Virus record (IMG/VR): IMGVR_UViG_3300031787_000626 | Span: 1 to 28,940 of that record | Origin: a virus | DNA: 28,940 bases | Reading direction: 5' to 3' (one strand) | In this document: positions 6,485 to 15,581 of the stretch, in pieces | How positions within the stretch are numbered: the first letter of the stretch is position 1 | How the letters are laid out: every line of letters begins with the position of its first letter | Made by a program: the position numbers and the translations under genes | Notes under the pieces: model-generated | Seen by the model: only the letters and a program-made list of their open reading frames with translations | Told to the model about the DNA's origin: nothing | Database searches by the model: none

Positions 6485-8236
6485 ATGGCAGAAATTATAG
6501 ATTTAAATATTAATATTGGTGCTAATACTACTGACTTTGAAGGTTCGTTACAAAAAGCACAAAATCTATTAAAACAATTTGAAGCAGCCTTAAAGAAAGC
6601 TACTAACGTTGGAGAGATTAATTATTTGAATACTCAAATAAAGAATCTAAATGGCACAATTACATCTTTGAATCAAAAGATGAATACAATTGGTAGACCA
6701 ACTGCCGATGCTACAAATGCTTTATCAAACTTATCAAGGGTTGCACAAGATGCTCCTTATGGATTTATAGGTATTGCAAATAACTTAAACCCTTTATTAG
6801 AATCATTTCAAAGATTATCAAAAGAAAGCGGAAGTTCATCACAAGCATTAAAATCAATGGTTGCAGGATTAACTGGTCCAGCTGGTATTGGTCTTGCTTT
6901 AGGTGTTGTATCTTCTTTGGCGGTTACATATAGTAAAGAAATAGCTGATTTCTTTAAAGGTCCAACAGATGAATTAAAAAAGTTTAGAGAAGAATTAAAT
7001 AAACTTAATGCTGATGTTTATAAGGTTGCTGGAGAAGCACAAGCTAATAGGTCAAAAGGTATTAATTTAGTTGATGTAATTGTTGGAAAAGACCAAACGG
7101 CTGCTAAAACTGCATTAAAATCCTTACAAGACTTATATACAAAAAATGCTGATATACAAAATGCTAAATTAGGTCAAGATAGAGCATATTACACAAATTT
7201 AGTAAACTTAGCATCATTACAAGAATTGGCTATTGGTAAAGAAGCTAATAATGAAGACCAATTAAAACAATTACAAGTAAAGCGTAAACAATTATTAGCA
7301 CAACGCAATGCTGAACTAAAAGAAGCTGAAAAATTAGAATCTATATTTGGTTTTCCTAAAGCAGTAAGAGTTAGTGCAGAAAAAATGCGTGTTGGAATTA
7401 AGTATGATGCTGAATTAGTAACACTTGACAAACTTATTGCACAAGCAGAATTAAAAAATAAAGAATTTGTAAAAGCGGTAAGTGAATTTGAAACTCCAGA
7501 CCCAAAAAAAGGTCCTTCTCCTATTGTAAACTACGCAAGAGAAGAAAATAAGCAACTTAATTTAGAGTTAGCTAAAATGAAGGCTCTTAGGGAGAAAATG
7601 AAATCAATAGGATTAGAGCCTTTAGATTTATTTGAATTACCATCTGAACAAAAAGCAAAAGATGATAAAAGAAAAGCATATTTTGAAAAACAAGCTAAAG
7701 ATTTATTAGAATCAACACAAAAAAGCGGTGGTTTTGGTGCATATATGCAAGGTTTATTTAAAAAAGATAAAAGTGCTATTGATGCGGATGAAGCGGAAAA
7801 AAAGAGAATTGATGATTTAAGAAAGTCATATACAAATTTTGCCGATACAATCTCTGGTAGTGTAACAAATTCATTAATGGGAATGTATGAAGCTATGCAA
7901 ACTGGTCAAAAGCCATTAGAAGCCATTGGTGATATGTTTGCTAATATAGGTAAACAAATAGCTGCTGCCGTTATTCAAGCATTAATATTCCAAGCTATAT
8001 TAGAAGCCTTCCCAGCATTGAAAGGTCTTTTTGCTGCCACAGGTGCGTTAAGTTCTGCATTTGGTGCTGCAAGAAATTTAGCACCAACTAATTTAGGTCA
8101 AACTAAACCAACCTCGTTTAATACAGGAAATATGACAAATAGTGTTAATTCTAATGGTCAATTTGTATTAAGAGGACAAGACTTAGTTTTAGCAATGCAG
8201 AGGTCTAATTCTTCATTAAATATAATTAGGGGTTAA
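6485..8236 (+). CDS. Tail tape measure protein
   Basis: A 583-residue protein that sets tail length and helps DNA pass into the cell. It begins LNINIGANTTDFEGSLQKAQ, a common tape-measure opening, followed by long helical, Lys/Glu/Gln/Ala-rich stretches. Hydrophobic segments appear around residues 127-150 (TGPAGIGLALGVVSSLAVTY) and 500-535 (IAAAVIQALIFQAILEA). At the usual 0.15 nm per residue a tail of roughly 85-90 nm is implied. That is shorter than lambda's and typical of a small siphovirus. The stop overlaps the next ATG by one base. Confidence 0.9.
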   Translation: MAEIIDLNINIGANTTDFEGSLQKAQNLLKQFEAALKKATNVGEINYLNTQIKNLNGTITSLNQKMNTIGRPTADATNALSNLSRVAQDAPYGFIGIANNLNPLLESFQRLSKESGSSSQALKSMVAGLTGPAGIGLALGVVSSLAVTYSKEIADFFKGPTDELKKFREELNKLNADVYKVAGEAQANRSKGINLVDVIVGKDQTAAKTALKSLQDLYTKNADIQNAKLGQDRAYYTNLVNLASLQELAIGKEANNEDQLKQLQVKRKQLLAQRNAELKEAEKLESIFGFPKAVRVSAEKMRVGIKYDAELVTLDKLIAQAELKNKEFVKAVSEFETPDPKKGPSPIVNYAREENKQLNLELAKMKALREKMKSIGLEPLDLFELPSEQKAKDDKRKAYFEKQAKDLLESTQKSGGFGAYMQGLFKKDKSAIDADEAEKKRIDDLRKSYTNFADTISGSVTNSLMGMYEAMQTGQKPLEAIGDMFANIGKQIAAAVIQALIFQAILEAFPALKGLFAATGALSSAFGAARNLAPTNLGQTKPTSFNTGNMTNSVNSNGQFVLRGQDLVLAMQRSNSSLNIIRG

Positions 8237-10443
8237 TGGCATACGAAATAAAATATAGAATCACGGCAGCAACAAAATCAGATGTTACAAGTGTAGTAAA
8301 TATTTATGAGGATGGTTACGATGGAGAGATAATAGAATATCCTTGTATTAATTTACAAATACAATATGTACCACGTTCAGATGATACTTTTGAACCTATT
8401 TATGTAAGTACTTTAAGTGTTGCAATTGATGTTACTGATGATGTGGCAAATATGCCAGACTTTACAACATTGAATGATAGAAAGTATTTTGTTAGAATTT
8501 TAAGTGGTGCTAATATAGATTGGCAAGGATGGATACTAAGCGACAATGTTCAATATGTTTTTTCAACAGGTCGAAAACAATTAGCTTTTAATGCTATTGA
8601 TGGATTAGGTTTATTAGAAAGAATACCTTTTTTTATAACTGATGATACAACATTAGTTGACATATTTACGGCTATTTTTTACATAAAGACTGCTTTGTTA
8701 AAATTAGAATATCCTTTAGATTATGATATTGTAAGTGGTGTAAGTTTTTATGCTGATGGAATGGATAATAGAATAGATGACCCAGCTGCTGATACATTAG
8801 GTCAATCATATATAAATTATGCAACATTTATTAATGATAATCAACAAGCAACAAATTGCCTTGATGTATTAACAAAGATTGTTAGGTCTGTTGGTTCAAG
8901 ATTATTCCAAGCTAAGGGAAACTTTTACATTGTTCCTTTAACACAATTTGCACAAGATTCTTATTATGTTACTATTTACAATAGTGATGGAACATTATTT
9001 GATGATGCAATCTATGAATCAACAGGAAATATTGAAGGATTTTCAGCAAATACAAGTGGATTATACTTTGTAGATAATAGTCAATTTAAGTTAATTAAAA
9101 AGGGTTTTAATAAGATTAGATTTGATAAAGTAATTGAATATCCTAATAACTACATTACTAACTGGGATTTAAAGAATTATACATTTGTAAGTCCATTAGT
9201 AAGTAATGCTTTTTCTTGGGATGAGGAAAGATACGGAGATGGAATAATCTATGTAAAGTCATATCCAGAAAAAAGATATAATTCTTTTATTATGCAGTAT
9301 TCGATTTCAAGTCCATATACTGCATTGGTTAGACCAATAAATTTACCAAAAGTAAATACGAGTGATGTATTAAAGTTAACTATGGATGTAGCTGGATTAG
9401 GAGTACCAGCAAGTGGACCAGATGCTTTATTTATTCTTAAAATATTAGTTGATGATGGAGTTAGTTCTGTATTTTTAGATAACAATAAACAATGGGTAAA
9501 TACAACATTTAATGACCATTATTATTTTTATCCATTTAGTTCAACAGACCCTAAAGCAAATTTAGAATTGATTATGCCTTTGTTACCAATAGGTGGTGAT
9601 TTAACTATTGAGTTAATAATATGTGATAATTCTGCTCCTTATTGGAAATCAACTGTTGGTTCAATTGAGGCAAGTAACTTTCAATTAACTGTTGAAACAT
9701 ACTTTAAGCAAGTAACAACAGAGAGTTTTATCAACGATTCAAATGAATATGTTTTAGAGATTGACCTTCCATTAGGATTTAATGATATTAATGATGGATT
9801 CTTTTCATATAGAGGATTTTTAAGCGATGTAAGTGGGTTAAACTTAAAGAATTGGTACAGGCAAGAATACCTTACAGATAAATATAGAAGTTTAAGTGAG
9901 TTAGTAGTTAAGCAATATTCAAACTGCTTAAATAAGAACATTATTAACTTGGATGCTTCTTTTATGAGTATGGAAACAACTGATGGTAGATTTAGCGGTG
10001 CAATGAGAATTACGGCAAGTGATACTGACCCAGCACAAATAAGTGTAAATAATAAGAAATACATAATAGGTAATTCAACAATGGATTTGCCTAATGATGT
10101 TATTACGGCTACTTTATTAGATATTAACCCAGAGAATGTAGAAACTACAATGACTACTATTTACGATAGTAATAGCTTACCAACAGAGGTTACAGGATTT
10201 GCACACTTTAGGTCTAATGGTTATGTAACTAAAGAAGCTGCTTTGGCTGCACCTTTAACAAGTAATTTAGTTTATTTAGAACAAGCTGGTGTTCCTTCTG
10301 TTGGAGATTTCTTCTATCAAAGTGAATTGTTAATTGTTGGATTTAATGGTGCAAATATTTGGTGGAAGGTTTTAGTTACAGATACTTACTTCCAAGCATA
10401 CAGAATAAGTGGTGCTGGGGAAATATTAGAAACATTCGGATAA
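8236..10443 (+). CDS. Large tail-tip / baseplate protein, family not recognised
   Basis: A 735-residue protein, rich in Asp, Asn, Tyr, Ser and Thr and mostly beta by composition, with no signal peptide or membrane segment. It directly follows the tape measure gene (TAATG overlap), where phages encode distal-tail and tail-associated proteins. The first 140 residues resemble a distal-tail-like segment, with RYFVRI-type strands and DWQGWILSDNV. A central segment has NCLDVLTKIVRSVGSRLFQA, reminiscent of hub proteins (FLDVLRxI.. type), followed by FYIVPL. These resemblances are weak. The likely job is forming the tail tip and carrying the fibre. I cannot assign a named family. Confidence 0.82.
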   Translation: MAYEIKYRITAATKSDVTSVVNIYEDGYDGEIIEYPCINLQIQYVPRSDDTFEPIYVSTLSVAIDVTDDVANMPDFTTLNDRKYFVRILSGANIDWQGWILSDNVQYVFSTGRKQLAFNAIDGLGLLERIPFFITDDTTLVDIFTAIFYIKTALLKLEYPLDYDIVSGVSFYADGMDNRIDDPAADTLGQSYINYATFINDNQQATNCLDVLTKIVRSVGSRLFQAKGNFYIVPLTQFAQDSYYVTIYNSDGTLFDDAIYESTGNIEGFSANTSGLYFVDNSQFKLIKKGFNKIRFDKVIEYPNNYITNWDLKNYTFVSPLVSNAFSWDEERYGDGIIYVKSYPEKRYNSFIMQYSISSPYTALVRPINLPKVNTSDVLKLTMDVAGLGVPASGPDALFILKILVDDGVSSVFLDNNKQWVNTTFNDHYYFYPFSSTDPKANLELIMPLLPIGGDLTIELIICDNSAPYWKSTVGSIEASNFQLTVETYFKQVTTESFINDSNEYVLEIDLPLGFNDINDGFFSYRGFLSDVSGLNLKNWYRQEYLTDKYRSLSELVVKQYSNCLNKNIINLDASFMSMETTDGRFSGAMRITASDTDPAQISVNNKKYIIGNSTMDLPNDVITATLLDINPENVETTMTTIYDSNSLPTEVTGFAHFRSNGYVTKEAALAAPLTSNLVYLEQAGVPSVGDFFYQSELLIVGFNGANIWWKVLVTDTYFQAYRISGAGEILETFG

Positions 10444-10460
10444 TTGATTAAATTTGTAAT

Positions 10461-11153
10461 ATGGCAGCAGTAAATGGTAAAAACGTAATGCTTTATTGGC
10501 ATAGAACAGATGTAGACCCAGAGGTGGATGTTGCATTTGCTTGTAGTACAAATTGTGCTTTTAATGTAAGCGTAGACCAAAAAGAGGTAACAAGCCAGTC
10601 AAGTGCTTGGTTTAGAGAATTTAAGAACGATGTAGCTACTTGGAATGTAACCTGTGATGGGTTGATTATTTTGAGTGGTTTTTCTTATTTGTTTATGTTA
10701 GATAAGCAATTAACAAGAGAGCCAATAGAAATTAAGTTTGTAGTAGATAACGGAGTTGATGGTTTAACAATTATTAATGGAATTTGTAATATATCAAGTT
10801 TATCAATTAACGCACCTATGAGGGATGTGGCTACATATAACGTAAGCCTACAAGGTAGCGGTGCATACAATACAACAGGAACAGAGGTTGACCCAAGCGG
10901 TGTTATTATCGTAGGTGCTAACCCTGTTAAAACAAAAGGTTACACGGCAAGTGGTGGAGAAACATCAATTACATTTGCAGATACAATCGGTTATGCTTGT
11001 CTTTACGTTTCAAGAGGTGGTGTGGATGCACAAAACATTTTAACAACAGGAGTTCCAACTGGCGATGATGTGAAGTTTGTGAGTGCGACAGGAGTTCTTA
11101 CTTTTGGTAGGGCATTAGAAGCTGGGGAATATATTAGAGGATTATTTCAATAA
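10461..11153 (+). CDS. Second tail-tube-like protein (TP901-1 MTP-like N-terminal domain)
   Basis: A 230-residue protein. Residues 1 to about 140 read like a TP901-1-type tail tube domain: NGKNVMLYWHR at the start, then VTSQSSAWFREFKNDVATW, a strand with GLIILSG, and ATYNVSLQGSGAY near residue 130. The remaining 90 residues form a separate domain starting PVKTKGYTASGGETSI, with a final LEAGEYIRGLFQ strand. It lies after the tail-tip gene and before the fibre, not at the usual tube position. It may therefore form a tip ring or fibre adaptor built on the tube fold. A TAAATTTG box sits just upstream but lacks a -33 partner. Confidence 0.75.
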   Translation: MAAVNGKNVMLYWHRTDVDPEVDVAFACSTNCAFNVSVDQKEVTSQSSAWFREFKNDVATWNVTCDGLIILSGFSYLFMLDKQLTREPIEIKFVVDNGVDGLTIINGICNISSLSINAPMRDVATYNVSLQGSGAYNTTGTEVDPSGVIIVGANPVKTKGYTASGGETSITFADTIGYACLYVSRGGVDAQNILTTGVPTGDDVKFVSATGVLTFGRALEAGEYIRGLFQ

Positions 11154-11159
11154 AATATT

Positions 11160-14100
11160 ATGAGTCAATTACAAGTAACAGGAGAAGCAAAGATTAGGGA
11201 TATACAAGGACCAGTAGTGGCTAATAGTGGTGTAATAACCGCTTTAGATGGTGCTGCTTCTCAATATGTACGAGGAGATGGTACTTTAGCGGATTTTCCT
11301 ACATCAACAGGTGGCGGAAGTTCGGTTTCTTATTATCTTAACTCAAGTGTAAGTCAAGGCACAATCGGTGGGGTTGCTTATAGACAATTAGGCAAAACAC
11401 CTATCGCTGGTGCTGGAACTGATATTGTTATATCTTCAAATGGATATGTAGCGAGTTACTTAACCGATGCTAATGACCCAGCTTTATTAGAAGTACCAGC
11501 TGGAAACTTTAATTGTGAGTTCTATTTTAGTGTAAATAACAATACAGGAAATCCTTTTACTTATGCAGAGGTTTACAAATATGATGGCACAACTTTTACC
11601 TTAATAGGTACAAGCGTTGGAGTTCCAGAGTACATTACAGAGGGAACAGTTATTAACCCTTACTATTTCGCAGTACCAGTTGCTCAAAGCGTATTAACTG
11701 TTACAGATAGAATAGCGATTAGAATCTATGTAAACGTAGATGGTAGAACAGTTACTTTACATACCGAGAATAACCATTTGTGTCAAGTAGTTACTACTTT
11801 CTCAAAAGGATTAATTTCTTTAAATAACCTTACAAGACAAAACCAATTCTTTGCGACAGGAACAAGTGGAACGGACTTTGGGATATCTTCAAGCGTAGCG
11901 ACACATACTTTTAATTTGCCTGTGGCTTCGGCTGCAAATACTGGTAAGTTGAGTTCAACTGATTGGAGTACGTTCAATAACAAACAAGCTGCTTTAACAT
12001 TTACTGCTCCATTAGATAATACATCTAATACAATATCAATACCAGCTGCTTCTGCTTCGGTTGATGGTTATTTGGATAATGCTGATTGGACAACTTTTAA
12101 CAATAAGCAAAATGCTATTACCCTAACAACAACAGGAACGAGTGGTGCAGCTACTTTAATTGGTGCAACTTTAAATATACCTAACTATGGTTCTGCTTTA
12201 AGTGCTTACGTTCCTTACATTGGAGCAACGGCTAATTTAGATATGGGTAGTGGTTCTTTTGGTATAAATACAGGTCAATTCTTATTATTAGCAAAAAATG
12301 GTGCTGCTGGTGCTGGTAATTCTGCATATTTAGCATTTATAAATGCTGGTGCTACAGATGGAGTTTATCTTCAATTAAATGCTTCAAATAATATAGGATT
12401 TTATGGAATGACATCTTCCGTTCAAACTTCTCAAGTTGCATATATTTCAAGAGCTGGTGATTTTAGTGGCAATTCATTTATAAAGACAGGTGGCACATCA
12501 AGTCAGTTTTTGAAGGCAGATGGTTCAGTAGATTCTACTGCTTATGGTACAGGTTCGGTTACTTCTGTAGCTACATCTGCTCCATTAACAGGAGGTACAA
12601 TTACAACATCTGGAACAATAGGAATAACACAAGCAACAACTTCAACAAATGGATACCTTTCGAGTACGGATTGGAACACTTTTAATAATAAATTAAGCAC
12701 TGCAACTGCTGCTTCAACTTATGTACCTTATAGTGGTGCGACTGCAAATTTAGATATGGGTTCAGGATCATTTGGCATTGGTGCTGGTAAATTTTTACAA
12801 TTAACAAAAGATGGTAGTGATATTTTAGGTGTTTCATCATATTTAGGATTTGTAAATTTAGCTGGAACTGATGCAGTTTATTTTCAACTTAATGCAAGTA
12901 ACAATTTAGGAATATTTAGTAAAATAAGTAATAGTGTTACACCAATAGGTTTTATTTCTGCAACAGGTAGTTTTAATGGTAGTTCTTTTGTTCCAACAAG
13001 TTCAACAATTCCAACTAATGGAATGTATTTAAGTGCTGCTAATACTTTAGATTTTGCAACTAATACTACAAATAGACTAACGATTAATAGTTCTGGAAAT
13101 GTTGGAATCGGAACAAGTACTGCTAATAGTAGATTAGAAGTAAAAGAAAGTGGAACAACTAATAGTATAAGACTTGGTGCGCCTACAAATGCTCCTACAT
13201 TTAATTTAATTTCTTTAAATGGGAGTGTAACAGAGGGTCAATATATTGGATTTGTTGCTGGAGGTGGTTCTAATACTGATTTATTTTACCAATCAGGAAA
13301 TGCTGGTTCACATATTTTTAGAACAGGAAATGGAACTGCTTATACTGAACGTATGCGTATCACAAGCGGTGGTAACGTTGGAATCGGAGTTACACCAGCT
13401 TCCGTAGGAGGTATAGTTGAACTTGCCGTTGGTGGTGCTACTTCAAATCCAAACTTGAGTGGTATTCGTGATGGTGTAAATGCTTTTCAATTATATAGTG
13501 ATTCTGGTGGTTCTTTATTATATGAAAGAAGAAACTTAGACCTTCGCTTTGGTACTAACAATACCGAACGAATGAGAATCACATCGGGGGGTTATACAAA
13601 AATGAGTCCTAATGGTACTTATTTAACTAGCTCTTCATATCATGAAATGAGACAAACTGCAGGTGATTGGACTGTTGGTATAAGTAATACAAATGGAAAT
13701 CCAAGAGGCATATATCAAGAATATACTGCTGCTTCACCTAATGGTACTGCTAATCAATTTTTATATTGTGCAGATTCAACTGCTTTAAGAATGGAAGTTC
13801 GTTCAAACGGAGGTATAGCAAACTATGCGACCAATAATGTTGTCTTGTCAGATGAAAGATTAAAAAAAGATATTACGCCATTAGAGTCTGTATGGAATAA
13901 AATAAAAAATATTGAAATAGTAAAATATAAATTTAAAGACCAAACTCACGATGATTTTAATATGGGTGTAATTGCTCAACAAGTTGAGGATGTAGCTCCA
14001 GAATTAATTGATATTGATGGATGGGGTACTTTAGCAGAAGATGGAACTACATACAAAGGTATTTATGAAGCTGATATTCATTATTATACTATAAAGGCTT

Positions 14101-14177
14101 TACAAGAAGCTATGTTAAGAATAGAAGAGCAACAAGCACAAATAGAAGAATTAAAAGCATTAATTAAAAATAAATAA
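11160..14177 (+). CDS. Tail fibre with C-terminal S74 intramolecular chaperone
   Basis: A 1005-residue receptor-binding fibre. The N-terminal 260 residues start with GEAKIRDIQGPV and probably attach to the tail. Next come repeats of the type TDWxTFNNK (about residues 267, 302 and 506). Two copies of a 70-80-residue block begin YVPYIGATANLDMGSGSFGI (residue 350) and YVPYSGATANLDMGSGSFGI (residue 521). The C-terminal 110 residues are a peptidase S74 chaperone domain: SDERLKKDITPLE begins at Ser897, the expected self-cleavage residue, then GVIAQQVEDVAPELI and a final coiled coil. S74 domains trimerise and then cut themselves off in related fibres. It follows the tube-like gene by 6 bases. Confidence 0.92.
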   Translation: MSQLQVTGEAKIRDIQGPVVANSGVITALDGAASQYVRGDGTLADFPTSTGGGSSVSYYLNSSVSQGTIGGVAYRQLGKTPIAGAGTDIVISSNGYVASYLTDANDPALLEVPAGNFNCEFYFSVNNNTGNPFTYAEVYKYDGTTFTLIGTSVGVPEYITEGTVINPYYFAVPVAQSVLTVTDRIAIRIYVNVDGRTVTLHTENNHLCQVVTTFSKGLISLNNLTRQNQFFATGTSGTDFGISSSVATHTFNLPVASAANTGKLSSTDWSTFNNKQAALTFTAPLDNTSNTISIPAASASVDGYLDNADWTTFNNKQNAITLTTTGTSGAATLIGATLNIPNYGSALSAYVPYIGATANLDMGSGSFGINTGQFLLLAKNGAAGAGNSAYLAFINAGATDGVYLQLNASNNIGFYGMTSSVQTSQVAYISRAGDFSGNSFIKTGGTSSQFLKADGSVDSTAYGTGSVTSVATSAPLTGGTITTSGTIGITQATTSTNGYLSSTDWNTFNNKLSTATAASTYVPYSGATANLDMGSGSFGIGAGKFLQLTKDGSDILGVSSYLGFVNLAGTDAVYFQLNASNNLGIFSKISNSVTPIGFISATGSFNGSSFVPTSSTIPTNGMYLSAANTLDFATNTTNRLTINSSGNVGIGTSTANSRLEVKESGTTNSIRLGAPTNAPTFNLISLNGSVTEGQYIGFVAGGGSNTDLFYQSGNAGSHIFRTGNGTAYTERMRITSGGNVGIGVTPASVGGIVELAVGGATSNPNLSGIRDGVNAFQLYSDSGGSLLYERRNLDLRFGTNNTERMRITSGGYTKMSPNGTYLTSSSYHEMRQTAGDWTVGISNTNGNPRGIYQEYTAASPNGTANQFLYCADSTALRMEVRSNGGIANYATNNVVLSDERLKKDITPLESVWNKIKNIEIVKYKFKDQTHDDFNMGVIAQQVEDVAPELIDIDGWGTLAEDGTTYKGIYEADIHYYTIKALQEAMLRIEEQQAQIEELKALIKNK
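12207..12408 (+). repeat. Fibre module repeat, copy 1
   Basis: This encodes a block starting YVPYIGATANLDMG and ending near LNASNNIGFYG. The same order of motifs (NLDMGSGSFGI, K.G or KDG, YL.F, DGVYLQLNASNN) returns about 513 bases downstream. DNA identity is only partial while the protein pattern is clear, so the duplication is old or has been recombining. Confidence 0.8.
12720..12925 (+). repeat. Fibre module repeat, copy 2
   Basis: The second copy of the fibre block starts YVPYSGATANLDMG and ends near LNASNNLGIFSK. A TDWNTFNNKL linker precedes it, as a TDWTTFNNKQ linker precedes the first. The unit of duplication is therefore linker plus module, typical of modular fibre shafts. Confidence 0.8.
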
Positions 14178-14178
14178 T

Positions 14179-14505
14179 ATGAAATACTGGTACATTAATC
14201 AATTAGACTGCGTTCCACAAGATGGTGATTTAACCGACTTTGTTGTTGTCGCACATTGGACTCGCTTAGCAAAAGAAACAATCAACGAGAAAGAATACAT
14301 AGCAAGTGTCTATGGTTCTCAATCATTCTCAAAGGATGATGTTACTAACTTTATCCCTTACGAGGACTTAACTTATGAAATCGTATGTGGTTGGTTGGAT
14401 AGCTCTATGGATGTAGAGGCTTTAGACCTAAACTTAGATGCTCAAATAGAGAATCAAGTTAATCCACCGATTGTGGTTTTACCTTTACCATTTGTTAATC
14501 CGTAA
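14179..14505 (+). CDS. Small fibre-associated phage protein of unknown function
   Basis: A 108-residue acidic protein. The sequence pattern (VVVAHWTRLAKE, IASVYGSQSFS, FIPYEDLTYEIVCGWLD, LDAQIENQVNPPIVVLPLPF) matches from memory a family of small proteins found after tail fibres in many environmental phages. I do not know a proven function. It starts 1 base after the fibre stop and ends just before the lysis promoter, so it closes the tail operon. It may be a fibre assembly chaperone or accessory, which is inference from position alone. Confidence 0.8.
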   Translation: MKYWYINQLDCVPQDGDLTDFVVVAHWTRLAKETINEKEYIASVYGSQSFSKDDVTNFIPYEDLTYEIVCGWLDSSMDVEALDLNLDAQIENQVNPPIVVLPLPFVNP

Positions 14506-14521
14506 CAAATAACTATATTTG
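14491..14521 (+). promoter_or_regulatory. Near-consensus Bacteroidota promoter for the lysis genes
   Basis: TTTG at 14491-14494 and TATATTTG at 14514-14521 are separated by 19 bases, an exact match to the Bacteroidota TTTG-N19-TAnnTTTG promoter. It overlaps the end of the previous gene and lies 17 bases before the first lysis-cassette ATG at 14539. It is the best promoter match I found in the window. Confidence 0.72.
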
Positions 14522-14538
14522 TATATAAAATCAAAACT

Positions 14539-14682
14539 ATGATACAACTTTCAGCAGATCAAATCAAGGAGTTAGAAACTTATTTAATGGAGATTCCAGC
14601 AAAGTTTGCTAACCCAATTTTAGGCTTCTTGGGTAAAATTGCACAAGAGCAAAATCCACCACAAGAAGTAAAAGAAGACTAA
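14539..14682 (+). CDS. Small acidic protein, first gene of the lysis cassette
   Basis: A 47-residue protein beginning MIQLSADQIKELETYLMEIP and ending in acidic QEVKED. It looks like two helices with no clear membrane segment; the middle (FANPILGFLGKIA) is mildly hydrophobic. It starts 17 bases after the predicted promoter and its stop overlaps the next start (TAATG). Short proteins like this are common before holin genes in Bacteroidota phages. No function can be assigned. Confidence 0.72.
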   Translation: MIQLSADQIKELETYLMEIPAKFANPILGFLGKIAQEQNPPQEVKED

Positions 14683-14855
14683 TGGTACATAATAGCAATC
14701 AATCGGACTTATTAACTATTATTAGCGGAACAACCGCATTTATTAGTGTTGCGAATGTGCAACCAATAGTTTCTTTAATAGCTTCGTTGATTGCTATTGT
14801 TTCTGGTCTTTTAGCTGCAAGGTATTACATTAAGGCTACCAAAAGATTTAAGTAA
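14682..14855 (+). CDS. Small membrane protein, holin candidate
   Basis: A 57-residue protein with a strongly hydrophobic stretch from about residue 28 to 48 (VQPIVSLIASLIAIVSGLLA), then Tyr-Tyr and a basic tail KATKRFK. The N-terminal half (TIISGTTAFISVANV) is also moderately hydrophobic and could make a second membrane pass. Size, charge pattern and position fit a holin or antiholin. It is joined to both neighbours by TAATG overlaps. Confidence 0.72.
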   Translation: MVHNSNQSDLLTIISGTTAFISVANVQPIVSLIASLIAIVSGLLAARYYIKATKRFK

Positions 14856-15394
14856 TGAAAGATGTAGTAATCGTTCTATTAGTGGCGGTTCTAATCTTTT
14901 TTATCTTTAGTGATGCAAGGTACACTAAAACTGAACCTATAATCATAGCGGACACAGTTTACCAACAGAAAACTTTTACTAAGTTTATCAAAGGGAAATC
15001 TATCCCTTTTGTCATTTTAGATACAATTTACCTTATTGAAAGGGTTACGGACACAATTACAATCGTTAAAGACTATAACCAAGTTAAGGTTTATTCCGAT
15101 ACTATGCGCATAGATTCTTTAGGATACGCATACATACAAGACACAATCAGTCAAAACAAGATACAAGGAAGGGGTTTTAGTGCAAATTTTAACCTACCTA
15201 CGATAACAATTACCAAGCTAATAGAGAAAAAGGATAAGAACCAGCTTTATTTGGGGTTTATAGGCGATTTAAAGCACTCAAACGGACAAATTGGTATTGG
15301 CGGTTCAATTGCCCTTAAAACGGCTAAAAACACCTTATATACGGCAACGGCAACAATGAACGGATATTCATTCGGTTACTATAAAAAGTTTTAA
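14855..15394 (+). CDS. Membrane-anchored lysis-cassette protein, spanin-like role possible
   Basis: A 179-residue protein with an N-terminal membrane anchor (VVIVLLVAVLIFFIFS, residues 4-19), a Thr/Asp/Ile-rich periplasmic stretch, and a C-terminal region of alternating strands (LYLGFIGDLKHSNGQIGIGG to GYSFGYYKKF) that resembles part of an outer-membrane-type beta structure. The architecture would let it span from inner membrane to cell wall or outer membrane. I therefore consider a spanin-like job in outer-membrane disruption, but I recognise no spanin family. No lipobox cysteine is present. Confidence 0.75.
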   Translation: MKDVVIVLLVAVLIFFIFSDARYTKTEPIIIADTVYQQKTFTKFIKGKSIPFVILDTIYLIERVTDTITIVKDYNQVKVYSDTMRIDSLGYAYIQDTISQNKIQGRGFSANFNLPTITITKLIEKKDKNQLYLGFIGDLKHSNGQIGIGGSIALKTAKNTLYTATATMNGYSFGYYKKF

Positions 15395-15395
15395 T

Positions 15396-15581
15396 ATGAA
15401 AACAGCAATGCAAGAATTAATTGAAAAATTATCAAATTCAATAAAATTTGAATATAGAAATGAATTAGTTAATGCACTTGAAAAAGAAAAAGAGCAAATA
15501 ATACAAGCAATAAATGCTTGGTGTAGTGATGATAATATTTTGACATCAGAACAATATTATAACGAAACTTATAATCAATAA
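15396..15581 (+). CDS. Small soluble protein in the lysis cassette
   Basis: A 61-residue protein, helical and charged, of the form ELIEKLSNSIKFEYRNELVN followed by ALEKEKEQIIQAINAW. No membrane segment. Its stop overlaps the next start (TAATG). A/T content is higher than in the neighbours. No family recognised. Confidence 0.68.
   Translation: MKTAMQELIEKLSNSIKFEYRNELVNALEKEKEQIIQAINAWCSDDNILTSEQYYNETYNQ

Noticed and set aside
10449-10456. TAAATTTG box just before the second tube-like gene
   Set aside because: There is no -33 element and the start point would fall inside or at the ATG; probably chance in A/T-rich sequence.
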